This document shows positions 44,078-55,587 of a stretch of 64,000 nucleotides of DNA, piece by piece. A program made the position numbers and the translations under genes. The DNA is from Leptobrachium leishanense. Lineage: Eukaryota; Chordata; Amphibia; Anura; Megophryidae. Where the stretch lies: assembly GCA_009667805.1 (NCBI GenBank), contig CM019063.1, forward strand, positions 55,722,881-55,786,880, in the 5' to 3' direction. How positions within the stretch are numbered: position 1 is the first letter of the stretch; every line of letters begins with the position of its first letter. The notes beneath the pieces were generated by a model that worked only from the letters and a program-made list of their open reading frames with translations, did no database searches and was not told the DNA's origin.

Positions 44078-47060
44078 GGGCCCTATTACATTCTCTGCGC
44101 AAAAACGCCCGGGCAGCACATTCGATTTTGCAGACAGCGTTGAGCGTTAACGCACGAAAATTAACGGTGGTATTACAATCCTCGCGCAATTTTTCATCCG
44201 TCAAAAAATAACAGAGGCGCAAAACGCAGAAAAACACGCGCGCAGAAATCAGTTGCGTGCAGAAATCAGTGTGCGGACTGTTTTTTTTCACGGGATTCAG
44301 CCAATCAGAATTAAGAAATTATAGATAGAACCTTTGTAGCGCATCAAAAATAGATTTAAAGGTAGACTTCAACAAAGAGGTATATCAAACATAAAGTGCT
44401 TCAGTCTTAAAGTGCTTCAATCTTAAGGTGACAAATATTCAATCAATGTACACATATAAAAGTGCAATGTGCCATAGAACACAGTAAAGTGCAACAATAT
44501 ATAAAATTCCAGCAGTGCGATGGGTATAAGAGAGTCTATAAAGTGCAACAGTGTCCGACTGTGCAAAATGTGCAAATTCAATGATATCCAGTACAACAGT
44601 ATGAATACCAGTGGGAAAATTCCTTAAAATTTACTTCTCTTTATGTTCAAGCGATGCACAAATATAGTCCTCCTTTCTTGGTCTGTGTATCTCTTGCCGT
44701 CTCTCAATAGTGGAGAGGATAGCCAGAAAGGAGAAAAAAGTGAGAGAAAGGAAAAAAAAGGAAAAATTTGGAGGGGAGAGAAAAAATGAAGAAATAATCG
44801 TGCAGAAAATCCCAATTAAATATGGCAAATAAATCACTCGTAGGAATATGGAAACTCACATTTATAAGAGCTCAAAAAATCCCTGGCTCTAGGTTTAGGA
44901 GCTTCCAGCCATATAGAGGGTGGCGTATCCCTTCTTAAATCTTCAACTCTGGTTGCGATGGCTACAATAAGATAATAGACAGCGCTCCCATAGTATATTA
45001 CCGTATTATGATAAAAAAGAGGTGATAATGTATTGAACTCACCAGATATGGAGCCTCTTCCACACAGGCTCACTCAATACAGCGTCATGTACACTATGGT
45101 GGATACCCAGAACCTCTTCTCAACCGTCTGAGGGCCAGATATCAGGAGCTTCCAAGCGGTGGCAAGTATATATCCAAGGAGAGTAGTCAATAGAATATAA
45201 ACCATATAAAATTTATTAAAAAATTTATTGCATATTAAAAAATGGACAGATGCGTTACCGAGACGCGTTTCGGCATTAACAGCCTTCCTCAGTCGGTATA
45301 TTTAGGTGCACTATTGTCCAAAAAAATCTCCAAAGAGATTGGAGATTTTTTTGGACAATAGTGCACCTAAATATACCGACTGAGGAAGGCTGTTAATGCC
45401 GAAATGCGTCTCGGTAACGCATCTGTCCATTTTTTAATATGCAATAAATTTTTTAATAAATTTTATATGGTTTATATTCTATTGACTACTCTCCTTGGAT
45501 ATATACTTGCCACCGCTTGGAAGCTCCTGATATCTGGCCCTCAGACGGTTGAGAAGAGGTTCTGGGTATCCACCATAGTGTACCTGACGCTGTATTGAGT
45601 GAGCCTGTGTGGAAGAGGCTCCATATCTGGTGAGTTCAATACATTATCACCTCTTTTTTATCATAATACGGTAATATACTATGGGAGCGCTGTCTATTAT
45701 CTTATTGTAGCCATCGCAACCATAGTTGAAGATTTAAGAAGGGATACGCCACCCTCTATATGGCTGGAAGCTCCTAAACCTAGAGCCAGGGATTTTTTGA
45801 GCTCTTATAAATGTGTTTCCATATTCCTACGAGTGATTTATTTGCCATATTTAATTGGGATTTTCTGCACGATTATTTCTTCATTTTTTCTCTCCCCTCC
45901 AAATTTTTCCTTTTTTTTCTTTTTTTTCCTTTCTCTCACTTTTTTCTCCTTTCTGGCTATCCTCTCCACTATTGAGAGACGGCAAGAGATACACAGACCA
46001 AGAAAGGAGGACTATATTTGTGCATCGCTTGAACATAAAGAGAAGTAAATTTTAAGGAATTTTCCCACTGGTATTCATACTGTTGTACTGGATATCATTG
46101 AATTTGCACATTTTGCACAGTCGGACACTGTTGCACTTTATAGACTCTCTTATACCCATCGCACTGCTGGAATTTTATATATTGTTGCACTTTACTGTGT
46201 TCTATGGCACATTGCACTTTTATATGTGTACATTGATTGAATATTTGTCACCTTAAGATTGAAGCACTTTAAGACTGAAGCACTTTATGTTTGATATACC
46301 TCTTTGTTGAAGTCTACCTTTAAATCTATTTTTGATGCGCTACAAAGGTTCTATCTATAATTTCATATTTGGTTAATGCAGATTTTGGTTGTTTTTTCTG
46401 TATATTGCGCTTACCCCTTTGGGCAGCATCTCACTACTTATTAGTTAGAATTTAACTACTTCATAACACTATATTAATCTGGTTTATAAATAGGCGCCTA
46501 CGCTGTATGAGATATATATATATATATATCTTTCTTCTTTTTAATCAGAATTAAGAACCTTAATTGTCTCACGTTAAATTTTTGCGCCTGTCAAAGTTAA
46601 TCTGCGCATATACAGTATGCTGTATAAAAAAAAACGCACAACTTCTCAATTTTATTGTTTGGGTATGTGTAGAATGTGTAACTATACTTTGCTGTATTGT
46701 TTTTTTTTGGGCTGGTGTATTTGGGTTCGGCCAGGACGTTCAGATTTGCTGTTAACACCAGCTTTTAAAAGACCTTAAAATTATGCGCGCAACCGCTGTG
46801 CGTTAAATTTTGCGCATAGATTGTAATACCATCCGCATACCAGCGCACAAACGCATTTGTGCTCACAATGTTAAGTGTAGGACGCGTGCAGTACATTATG
46901 CTCGCGCAGAGTTCGCGCAGGTTCACCTGCGGTAGACGTTAACGTGCATTTTTTGCGCAGACATTGTAATACGACGGTCTGCGCAAAGGGTTTTGCCCAT
47001 CGCGTTAATGCGTTTTTGCGCACGCGTTACCTTTTGTGCGAAGAATGTAATAGGGCCCCA
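44078..47060. mobile_element. TIR element (GGGCCCTATTACATTCT), copy split by a palindrome
   Basis: gggccctattacattct at the left and agaatgtaatagggccc at the right. The interior outside the insertion matches 1-707 (acgggattcagccaatcaga; ttgtttgggtatgtgtagaa). Interrupted at 44318-46542. Confidence 0.78.
44318..46542. mobile_element. Penelope-like palindrome, third example
   Basis: Arms 44324-45330 and 45334-46358 are inverse, meeting at 45325-45340 (ggacaatagtgcacc and complement). The target duplication aatcagaattaagaa (44303-44317 and 46543-46557) is 15 bp, and the uninterrupted target is visible in the copy at about 197-216. A hammerhead-like core CTGAGGA...GAAA lies in each arm (45380-45423; inverted 45249-45292). 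About 180 bp at the right (46359-46542) are present once only. No long open frame. Confidence 0.8.
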
Positions 47061-47438
47061 AGACATTTAAAAAAAACTCTCAGTGATACTTTTTTTACTC
47101 TACTAACATATTTGGCCAGTAGATGGTTCCATCTATTGGCCAAATCGAGATACACTGTTGCAGTGAAAAACTGCAACTGTATCAGCTTGCTGAATGTCCC
47201 ATGCCTGACATTCAGTTTGCTGATTTTACACAGTTTTAACTCTTTGGGCATTATGCCCACAGGGCTAAAACTTTGGGGGCACTTTCTGAAGCCCAAAAGC
47301 AAACGAAATTAGTTTGCAGCAAACCAATTTCATTTGCTTTTGGGCTGCAGAGAGGCACATCGAGATATCTCGATATTGGGGCACCAGATGGTGCCTTTGA
47401 GACCCGAGATATCTTGATATCGGTAGTGAAGGGGTTAA

Positions 47439-49053
47439 AGTGCATCAGTCCTTTGGCAGTGCACCTCTCCCTTTTTATAGAGCAGCGTTTTTTTGCTGAC
47501 CTATATAATGCAAAAAACTGCGATATTTCCATTTTAAAGTTTCTCCTTTTCTTCTGGGTTGAGGCTATGTTGCCGAGGGAGGGAGCGCAGCATGCAGAAA
47601 GATGTCTTCCAGGACAGACTGCTGCACAGTCAGTGTGCTGAGCTGGCTGTCACTCAGACAGTGACAAACAGACAGCGCAGCCTTCACAGCGAGCAGAGGG
47701 TTGTCCTGTAGGTTGGCTCTCTGCGGCATGCCACAGTCACATGGGGGACTGGGTGGAATGTTAAAACAGAATATCTGCGTTTTTTCAGTATATATGTCAG
47801 CGAAAAAAAAAATCTACCATATGTAAATGGAGAGGTGCCCTGTCACATGGGCAAAAGCTATATTACCCAGGATAGTGACACTTAATTTATGCATGACTTC
47901 TCATGGAATGCTACTCCGATACTTAATTTTTTTTATTAATATGTGCCAATGTGGGAAATGTATATTTAAAGAAAACGATCGTTTAAACTAGGATAATTTT
48001 TTTTATATATATATTGGTGGTATCGGTGGAGGTTTGTACATTTAGCCAATAGGAGCATAGCTTCTGTCACGACCCACTACGCGCCCTTATATAGATAGAA
48101 ATACAGGTCTAATCTGCCACAGCTTCAGGGGTGTTTTTTTTTTGTAGATAAGATAAATGTTCAATAAAACCAAAAATAAATATATTATTTCAGAGCTAGG
48201 ACTTTCCTAGGGTTTTTTTGTGCGGTACTTGGGTGAAAAAACTGCCGAGAACATGATGCTAAGTTTCTAAGGGCACTATCAGCCCTGCCCTGAGGTAAAA
48301 CGGGACGCAAAGGGGAAAAATTAACGTTCGCTAACTCCCCCTTTGCGTCCCGGTTCCCCAGCAGATCGCGGGGCAGGCACAGAGTCCAGCAGCCTGCCCC
48401 TTAGTGATCCCTAAACTCGCGGATGCTGGGGCAGCGCTACAGCGCCGTCCCCAGTATCCCCTCCATGGCGTCCATAGGACTGCTGGGTCACATGACCGTC
48501 AGTATCTCGACTCTCGTGAGAGCCTGCTGGTCGGCTGAGTGATCGCGAAGGGAGACGGGACTTTCTTCCGCCAGTTTCACTCTGCTCCCGGTGGCCAGAA
48601 GCAGTGGATCGGGCTGGCGTTCTCGCCACGGTAAGAGAGGTGAGTATGTGACTTTTTGGGGGGGTTTGATCTGCAGATAACGGATTATACAGCAGTGCAA
48701 TCCTTTACCTACACCTTTAAGCTGGTGGTAACTTTTTCGTTAGGACCAAGTGATCCTAACGCTGGCTAATCTGTGCTTTCACTTTGCGCTACCCATGTTA
48801 GGTTTAGGGAGCGCAAAGTACAGTAAACTCGTGCTACAAATCGCAAATTAATGATTTTTAATCCGTTAGCAATTTGAAGGTGATGCGGGCGCAGCGCTAT
48901 GACCTCCTTTAAGCTGACGTTAGTGTTAGCTTGAAGGAGGTGGTAGAGTCCGTTGTGTCTATCCGCTTGCAGAAGGTGGCGTCTTCGTCACAGAAAACAC
49001 AATATAAATTACCAGCATATAAAACTAATCTCAGGTAGCTTGTATGTACTCAC
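47439..49053. other. il7r: il7r intron, no clear element
   Basis: Contains a hairpin at 48300-48350 (gggacgcaaaggggaaaaat with its complement near cccctttgcgtccc) and a second around 48720-48770. Short GC-rich frames at 48411-48700 show no domain. Confidence 0.4.
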
Positions 49054-49208
49054 CGGCCATTCCTTAGTGACCTTACGCAACAGTATTTCATATCTTACTC
49101 TATTTTGTAACATGTCACCTTCTCCATAAGGGGATATGAATGCAATTTTATATTGTTTGCCGGCCTCATCATACGTAACGGTCAGGTTTAAAGGCGTTTT
49201 TCCCAGTA
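49054..49208 (-). CDS. il7r: il7r D2a exon (first half of FnIII domain 2)
   Basis: A 155-nt exon, acceptor ttcttcttacag and donor gtgagtacat, phase 1 in and 0 out. It encodes TPLNLTVTYDEAGKQYKIAF and then ISPYGEGDMLQNRVRYEILL and RKVTKEWP. P-x-N-L-T-V-x-Y opening the A strand and the V-x-Y-E-I strand match the start of the second fibronectin type III domain of IL-7 receptor alpha. NLTV is a possible N-glycosylation site. The donor sequence is nearly identical to the donor at the right edge of the window, which suggests that a paralogous D2a exon lies just outside. Confidence 0.9.
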
Positions 49209-49654
49209 CTGTAAGAAGAAAACAGACCAAAAAGAACATTATTAGTCTCAATCAAAATTTGTCTAGTCATACGGGAAAAAGAACAAAAAAACTAAAGGAA
49301 GGGAGCAAAGGACAAAATTCAAGGTGAAACAGTGACGTGTGATGACTAGCAACACCACCATTCCAGGTGACCGGCGGCCACCAAGTTGTTAGATGGTTGT
49401 CGAGTGTAACGTTAAGGGAGTAAATCAAGCTGCGGATCCGATGGTTAAATGAGGAGAGGTTATTCTTAAATGATGGATTTTGAGAGAGGGTAAAGATACT
49501 TCTGCCGCTGTTTGGATGCTTCCTTTGAGAAACACAGACGTTTGCTACTTCGGAAAACACCAAAATTTGCTAAATAACACTTTATGTTCCACCAGAGAGA
49601 TTGTGCTATGGCTTCAGGCAGCACTTTGCCAGAGGCAGCATTTTGGGACTCAAC
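49209..49654. other. il7r: il7r intron, no recognised feature
   Basis: Sequence between the D2a exon and the 57-bp array. Nothing recognised. Confidence 0.35.
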
Positions 49655-50965
49655 TAAGCACACCACACATTACTGTGAGTTTTATTCCCAAGGAGCATTG
49701 TGATATGCTCATACACACCGCACATTACTGTGAGTTTTATTGCTGCAGAGATCTGTCGTACGCTCATACACACCGCATCACAGATCTCTGCAGCAATAAA
49801 ATTCACAGTAGTGTGAGGTGTGTATGAGCGTATCACAGAGCTCCACAGAAATAAAACTCACAGTAATATGCGTTGTGTGTATGAGTGTATCACAAATCTG
49901 CACAGCAATAAAATTCACAGTAATGTGCGGTGTGTATGAGCGTATCATATGGCGCCGCAGGAATACAATTCACAGTAATGTGTGGTGTGTATGAACGTAT
50001 CACAGAGCTCCATAGCAATAAAACTCACAGTAATGTGCGTTGTGTATGAGCATATCACAGAGCTCCATAGCAATAAAACTCACAGTAATGTGCAGTGTTT
50101 GAGCGTATCACAGAGCTCCATAGCAATAAAACTCACAGTAATGTGCGTTGTGTATCACAGAGCGCCACAGGAATAAAACTCACAGTAATGTGCGTTGTGT
50201 ATGAGCATATCACAGAGCTCCATAGCAATAAAACTCACAGTAATGTGTGCTGTGTATTAGCATATCACAGAGCTCCATAGCAATAAAACTCACAGTAATG
50301 TGTGCTGTGTATGAGCATATCACAGAGCTCCATAGCAATAAAACTCACAGTAATGTGCGTTGTGTATCACAGAGCGCCACAGGAATAAAATTCACAGTAA
50401 TGTGTGGTGTGTATGAGCGTATCACAGAGCTCCATAGCAATAAAACTCACAGTAATGTGCGTTGTGTATGAGCATATCACAGAGCTCCATAGCAATAAAA
50501 CTCACAGTAATGTGCAGTGTTTGAGCGTATCACAGAGCTCCATAGCAATAAAACTCACAGTAATGTGCGTTGTGTATCACAGAGCGCCACAGGAATAAAA
50601 TTCACAGTAATGTGTGGTGTGTATGAGCGTATCACAGAGCTCCATAGCAATAAAACTCACAGTAATGTGCGTTGTGTATGAGCATATCACAGAGCTCCAT
50701 AGCAATAAAACTCACAGTAATGTGCAGTGTTTGAGCGTATCACAGAGCTCCATAGCAATAAAACTCACAGTAATGTGCGTTGTGTATCACAGAGCGCCAC
50801 AGGAATAAAATTCACAGTAATGTGTGGTGTGTATGAGCGTATCACAGAGCTCCATAGCAATAAAACTCACAGTAATGTGCGTTGTGTATGAGCATATCAC
50901 AGAGCTCCATAGCAATAAAACTCACAGTAATGTGTGCTGTGTATGAGTTTTATTGCTGTGATATG
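49655..50965. repeat. 57-bp tandem array, second cluster
   Basis: About 25 units of cacagtaatgtgcgttgtgt, atgagcatatcacagagctc, catagcaataaaact. A four-unit higher-order block of about 210 bp (with the gcgccacaggaataaaattc variant) recurs at 49980, 50400, 50610 and 50820. The array is followed by a G tract and cagcatttcatcctaggatt, matching the sequence after the 62690 array, so it belongs to the same hAT-like family. The two bounding units at 49760-49800 and 50940-50975 are inverted. Confidence 0.9.
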
Positions 50966-51240
50966 CTCATGCACGGTGCATTTTTTTTTCGGGGGGGGGG
51001 TTGGGCAGCATTTCATCCTAGGATTCCGGCAGCACATTGTCTATAGCCAGCCTTGGTTTTGTATTTAGTTTTACACTGCTAAACAGTATCTGGCTCCTTG
51101 TGTTAGTGTAAAGGTTTCGGTAAGTCCCTTGAAAAATCTTAATGTGGTAAAACCAAGAACCCTTTATGACGTCAAGTGTGGTACCATTTCTTAATATGGC
51201 TTGGCTTCAAAATAATAGTATTAATGTGATGTTCTTGAAC
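50966..51240. other. hAT-like right end remnant and intron
   Basis: 50985-51055 (gggttgggcagcatttcatc ... ctatagccagccttgg) is homologous to 62995-63062, which ends in ccggccctg. The terminal repeat here is decayed. Confidence 0.45.
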
Positions 51241-51310
51241 CCAGGACATACTTGAAAATGAGAGAAATCTCAATGTATCCTTCCTGGTAAAGCACTTTAT
51301 AAATAAATGG
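51241..51310 (+). mobile_element. LINE 3' end fragment
   Basis: acatacttgaaaatgagaga, aatctcaatgtatccttcct, ggtaaagcactttataaata: the 3' terminus of the CR1/L2-like LINE described at 12386. Confidence 0.65.
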
Positions 51311-51474
51311 CAACAGAAGAAAAGTCTAACACACAGTAAATGAAAACACACAACTGATCCTAGTCTATGGTCTTTAGTGCGGAATCATGTAAATAAGGAG
51401 AGAAACCAAAGTGGTAAATTAATGCCAAATAGACAAAGGTGAAAAGAGAAGCCTAATAAGCTTTAGTACTGAAT

Positions 51475-51640
51475 AGTACACGTAGCCAAGGTTTAAAAGG
51501 AGTCAGAGTATGACACAATCGAGTACACATAGCCAAGGTCAGAGGGAAACAGAGTATCACACAATTGAGTAAATGTAGCCAGGGTCTAAAGGAGTCAGAG
51601 TATCACACAATCAAGTAAACGTAGCCAAATTCAAACACAG
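51475..51640. repeat. Short tandem repeat, about 50-bp unit
   Basis: Three to four copies of acacatagccaaggt with aggagtcagagtatcacaca and atcgagta. The remainder of 51311-52352 is otherwise unremarkable intron. Confidence 0.6.
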
Positions 51641-52352
51641 AATCATTCAGGAAATGCAGAGCACTCTAAATGGTCAAGGAGAACCATGACAGGACCATGT
51701 GAGACAGAGAGAGTCTTAAATAATGTTCACCCACTCCTGATTGGTCAGCGTCATCAGGCTGCACCAAAATGTGCAGGATGTTGCAGTACAGGCATGGAAA
51801 TAAATGACCCAGCCTACGAGCGGCCTGCGTCAGAATCACTAGATGTTCAAGGTGGAATGTTGCTCTCGCTGGAGCTGTCTAAATGGGGGTCACCTGCTGG
51901 AACATGGACAGCCAGTAAACCTTGCACCCCAGTAGCTGTGACAGATAGTATTTAGTATTAGTAAATCTACAATTATTTTTAAATCAGTTGCAACTTTTAA
52001 CGAGAATGTTTGGATGCTTTTGATGACTTAAGCGTGGTCAGTTAACATGTGCAGTGCGTATAGGTATGAGGGATGCGTCCACGTGCATTTCTCCTGCCCT
52101 GGCTATCTCACAATGCGGATGCTGGATCGCCATACTTGCAGGTTCCGACGGCTCTTTTACAAAGTGTATTAGCTGCAAGTAACCTGCCGTAATGTCTGAG
52201 CTGCAAGAAAAGCTTGCATTTCAGTCGGAATAGCTGTTCGAGCTGAGTGATCAGGTAACTGCTGCAGCTCTTGCGTATAACAGTAGAAATCGGGCCCCTG
52301 GTGTTTTTATGCAAAGACCCCAAGTGCATCCACATATCTCTTAACATCTTAC

Positions 52353-52516
52353 CTATTAGTTTTGTGTCATATTTCTTGCAGCGGGGAATTCCTGAAATTG
52401 ACATGCAAACATTGTATTCTGCGGAAACTATTATTTTGAGCCGGTAACTGTCAGGTTTTTTATCCATCTCTTTACAATCAGGTTCTTCATCATCATCATC
52501 ATAATAATAATGTGAA
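52353..52516 (-). CDS. il7r: il7r D1b exon (second half of FnIII domain 1)
   Basis: A 164-nt exon, acceptor acattaacag and donor gtaagatgtt, phase 2 in and 1 out. It encodes SHYYYDDDDEEPDCKEMDKK, PDSYRLKIIVSAEYNVCMSI and SGIPRCKKYDTKLI. The Y-N-V-C-M-x-I...C-K-K pattern aligns with the end of domain 1 and the hinge in IL-7 receptor alpha (N-I-C-V-K-V...C-K-K). The acidic DDDDEE stretch comes from a GAT repeat and may vary in length between individuals. The frame is continuous with both neighbouring exons. Confidence 0.88.
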
Positions 52517-52739
52517 CTGTTAATGTAAAAACCACATACAATTACACACACATCAATGTAAATACTGCACTGACGCTATAAAACCAGACAGTTGAGACTA
52601 TGGGTGAATCGAAACCCCATCCAGGAATATCTGTACCCTATCATAGCTCATTATTACTGTAAAAATAGATTTATTGTGAAGTGTGCTCTTGACCATCTAT
52701 CATAGCATCATCTGGAGTATTAAATATATTAAGAGATTG

Positions 52740-53575
52740 AAGTAACCCGTGTCAATCCCACAGTAGTAACCCATGTCAGTTTCACTGGAATAACCCATGT
52801 TGATCCTATTGCAGTAATCTGAATCAATCCCATTGGAGTAACCCATGTCTATCCCATTGGAGTAAACTGGGTCAGTTCCAATGAAATAACACGTTGATCC
52901 CATTGGAGTAAACCATGTGCTTTCCATTGGAGTAACCCATGTCGATCCCAATGTGAAACCCATGTTGATCCCATTGGAGCAACCTGTGCCAATCCTATCG
53001 GAATAAACCATGTGAATCCATTTGGAATAACCCATGGCAACCCCATTGAAATAACCCTTGTCGATCACAATGGAGTAACCTGCATCAATCCCATTGTAGT
53101 AACTAGAGTCAATCCCATTAGAGTAACCTGTGTCAATCCTATTGGATAACCCTGCCGATCTCGTTGGGGTGACCTATGTCAATCCCATTGAACTAACCAG
53201 TGTTGATCCCATTGAACTAACCAGTGTTGATCCCATTGAACTAACCTGTGTTGATCCCATTGAACTAACCTGTGTAGACCCCATTAGAATAACCAATATC
53301 AATCCTGTTGGAGTAACCTGTGTCGATGGTATTGGAGTAACCTGTGTCGATGGTATTGGAGTAACCTTTTTCGATCCCATTGGAGTAACCTGTATCGATC
53401 CCATTTTTAGTAACCTGTGTCGATCTCGTTGGAGTGACCTGTGTTAATCCCATTGAAGTGATTCCTGTCGATCCCAATGGTGTAACCCATGTTGATCCCA
53501 TTGGAATAACCCATAGCAATCCCAGTGGAGTAATCCATTTTAATCACATTGGAGTAACCCGTGTCAACCCCAAAG
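52740..53575. repeat. 24-bp minisatellite in il7r intron
   Basis: About 34 units of gtaacctgtgtcgatcccat tgga, more diverged in the left half. It lies in the intron between D1a and D1b. Open frames on both strands (e.g. 53130-53447) are by-products. Confidence 0.92.
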
Positions 53576-54463
53576 CTGAAACAGTCAAACAACAACAACA
53601 AAACAAAAACAGAATGAGACATCAGGAAACCTCGGTATCCTTGGCCCTCCCGAGATTTGGGAACTACATATTTTATGAGGTTCTGCAAACCTAACAAGTA
53701 GCTGAGAATCATGGGAGATGTTTTTCAAAAACATCAGGGGGCCAGGGTTGCTGACTCTGTGGCTTCTTTAGTTTACTATATGGTCTAGGTCAGGGCTACC
53801 AAACTGGTCCCTTAGATGTTTCTGAACCACAACTACCATGATTCCATGGCCATATATTACAATCAAAGTATTCTGGGAATTGTAGGCCATCAGGATCTGA
53901 GGCGGTGGAGTTTGACAATCCAGGTCTATTCCCTATATCCCTTCATGTATTATAAAGCAAGATGAGGGATGATGGGTTTGTAACAGGACCCTGGTGTTGG
54001 ATGTTGGCTACAACGGGGATCACTCTACCATGACTTATCAATTCACCTGCTTAATACAATAGATTGGATTTGGAGAAGATGGAATTCCACCAGCAGAAGT
54101 AGAGGATGCAAAGTAGAGGCGGCTCTATAATTAGACAAAATAGGCAGCTGCCTACGACTTTACTTCCTCTGGGGAGTGAGGGGAATGATGGAATGTATAT
54201 AGGATGACAATTCTGATATTACACACCAGGCTGCCTTCACATACACTTGTCTACCAAGAGATCTGAATTATCCTTCTTAATTAAAATTTATTGGGATGAG
54301 CTCTAAATTTTCTGCACAGGAAGAAGGGACTCATGAGCTTGACCTACGACCTCCCTAACCCTAGAGTTGCACAGGTGCAAAGGATGCTATTACTGTACAT
54401 CTGGAAAACATGATGGCGTTTCACTGCATGTGTTACAATGTGTACAATGTGTTACAGTCTTAC
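53576..54463. other. il7r: il7r intron with a decayed repeat
   Basis: 53700-53930 contains words of a common palindromic element (catgggagatg...ggccagggttgctgactctg; attctgggaattgtaggcca). Nothing else recognised. Confidence 0.45.
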
Positions 54464-54590
54464 CATGCCGTAAACGTAATATTCCTGGAATCCGTATCTG
54501 ACGTGCTGTTCAAAACACAGAAAAGCTCACTCAGGTCTACATGGAAGCCGGAGAAACACTCAAAGTGGATCGGCTCGTTTTCTTCAAACC
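54464..54590 (-). CDS. il7r: il7r D1a exon (first half of FnIII domain 1)
   Basis: A 127-nt exon, acceptor tatttcttag and donor gtaagactgt, phase 1 in and 2 out. It encodes FEENEPIHFECFSGFHVDLS, ELFCVLNSTSDTDSRNITFTA and half a cysteine codon completed by the next exon. F-x-C...L-x-C is the first disulphide pair of domain 1 in class I cytokine receptors. NST and NIT are possible N-glycosylation sites. The phase 1 entry can accept a signal-peptide exon, as in mammals, but also fits the phase 1 donor of the upstream D2b-type exon at 56632. Confidence 0.87.
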
Positions 54591-54638
54591 CTAAGAAATA
54601 GAAAAGAGATAAAATTATTATGGATTATCACACATTTA

Positions 54639-55098
54639 GGCTAGAGTCAGGTGAATGCATTCTGTGCACACTCTGCGTGCGTGCATAATGGACGAACGTA
54701 CTGTCGGAAGATACTGTAGACACCACACGGTCCGTTACTCTTGACGGACGTAGAAAAAAAATGGAATTATGGGAAACAAAATTAATATGAAAAATGATAA
54801 ATATTTGGAAAGGATATGAAAAGCCATTTTGTGCGTCAAGGTGCTGGACGTCGCAAAAGCGCTGCGTCTGACATCTCATCACTCACACAGAACGCTATGA
54901 GGACGTGCGCATCCGTGGTAGCGGTTTTACTTACTTGCCTAACTTGCGTCTGTTTGCCTCGTGCGTTGTGCGTGCGCAGTTCGGTGCAGACGCACTTCGT
55001 GTGTGGGTCTCTATCGATCATGAGTCTATGCTATGACGGACGTTAAACTGTGCGGCAACACGGACGTGATCACTGCGTTCGTCTGACACGGGCCTAAA
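54639..55098. mobile_element. Non-autonomous TIR element, relative of 2348-2770
   Basis: Starts ttaggctagagtcaggtgaa and ends ttcgtctgacacgggcct. The interior has actctgcgtgcgtgca and gttgtgcgtgcgcagttc, shared with 62175-62570. It sits in the 2-kb intron between the upstream D2b exon and D1a. Confidence 0.65.
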
Positions 55099-55242
55099 AC
55101 TATGTCATGTGAAGATAATTTGTGGGGTAGTTCACCGATCAACAAAGACAAGTCACTTGAAGAACAGAATAAAAGGTGGCTATATAGATATTTTGAAATG
55201 GAACTCCACAAAAATGGAGTAATGGTATAAATTTCCATTTTA

Positions 55243-55550
55243 GGCTGGCGTCAGATGAGCGCGCTATGTGCGCTTGTACTGACGGGCTTACCCTCGTCTG
55301 TCGCAGCGTTGTGACGCTGCAACAGGGCCAGTCAGATGCTTGTGCACGCACACAAAATGTGCACGCGACAAGCGTCCGTTATCCAAGCCTCTCCGTCAAA
55401 GTGCTAGGACGGAGCTGCAAAGCACGATTCTTTATAGCAGGATCTCGCTCAGCGAGGTGGCCAGACGGGCGTTGAGTGGAAGTAACGTCCACTCTCACAG
55501 ATGTTCCTTCCGCTCTCCAAAGACGCTTGTTTGACACTATTCTTAGACGG
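55243..55550. mobile_element. TIR-element-like repeat, one end visible
   Basis: Begins taggctggcgtcagatgagc, like the preceding element, and has internal inverted words (gcacaaaatgtgcacgc). The far end was not identified. Confidence 0.45.
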
Positions 55551-55587
55551 AGTGGATCAGGTGTGATAGTTTTTTATTGAGAACAAT

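Larger units (their letters stand above)
43983..47438. mobile_element. piggyBac-like TTAA element with nested insertions
   Basis: TTAACCCCTTCACTACC at the left and GGTAGTGAAGGGGTTAA at the right are exact inverse ends with TTAA duplications. It holds the TIR element at 44078-47060. The remaining core (47060-47430) has inverted repeats (agtagatggttccatctatt; agtttgcagcaaacc). No transposase. Confidence 0.72.

Noticed and set aside
48411..48700. GC-rich open frames as a possible hidden exon
   Set aside because: No acceptor/donor pair keeps phase with the il7r exons, and no domain is visible.
53130..53447. Frame of repeated V-D-P-I-E-L-T over the 24-bp array
   Set aside because: 24 is a multiple of three, so the frame stays open by construction. 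It lies in an il7r intron.
55026..55238. Minus-strand ATG frame (MEIYTITPFLW...) that could be a signal-peptide exon with a phase 1 donor before D1a
   Set aside because: The would-be hydrophobic core is interrupted by Lys and polar residues, the ATG sits next to a TIR-element boundary, and the gtgaac donor is weak. It remains the main alternative to direct splicing from 56632, but I do not call it.
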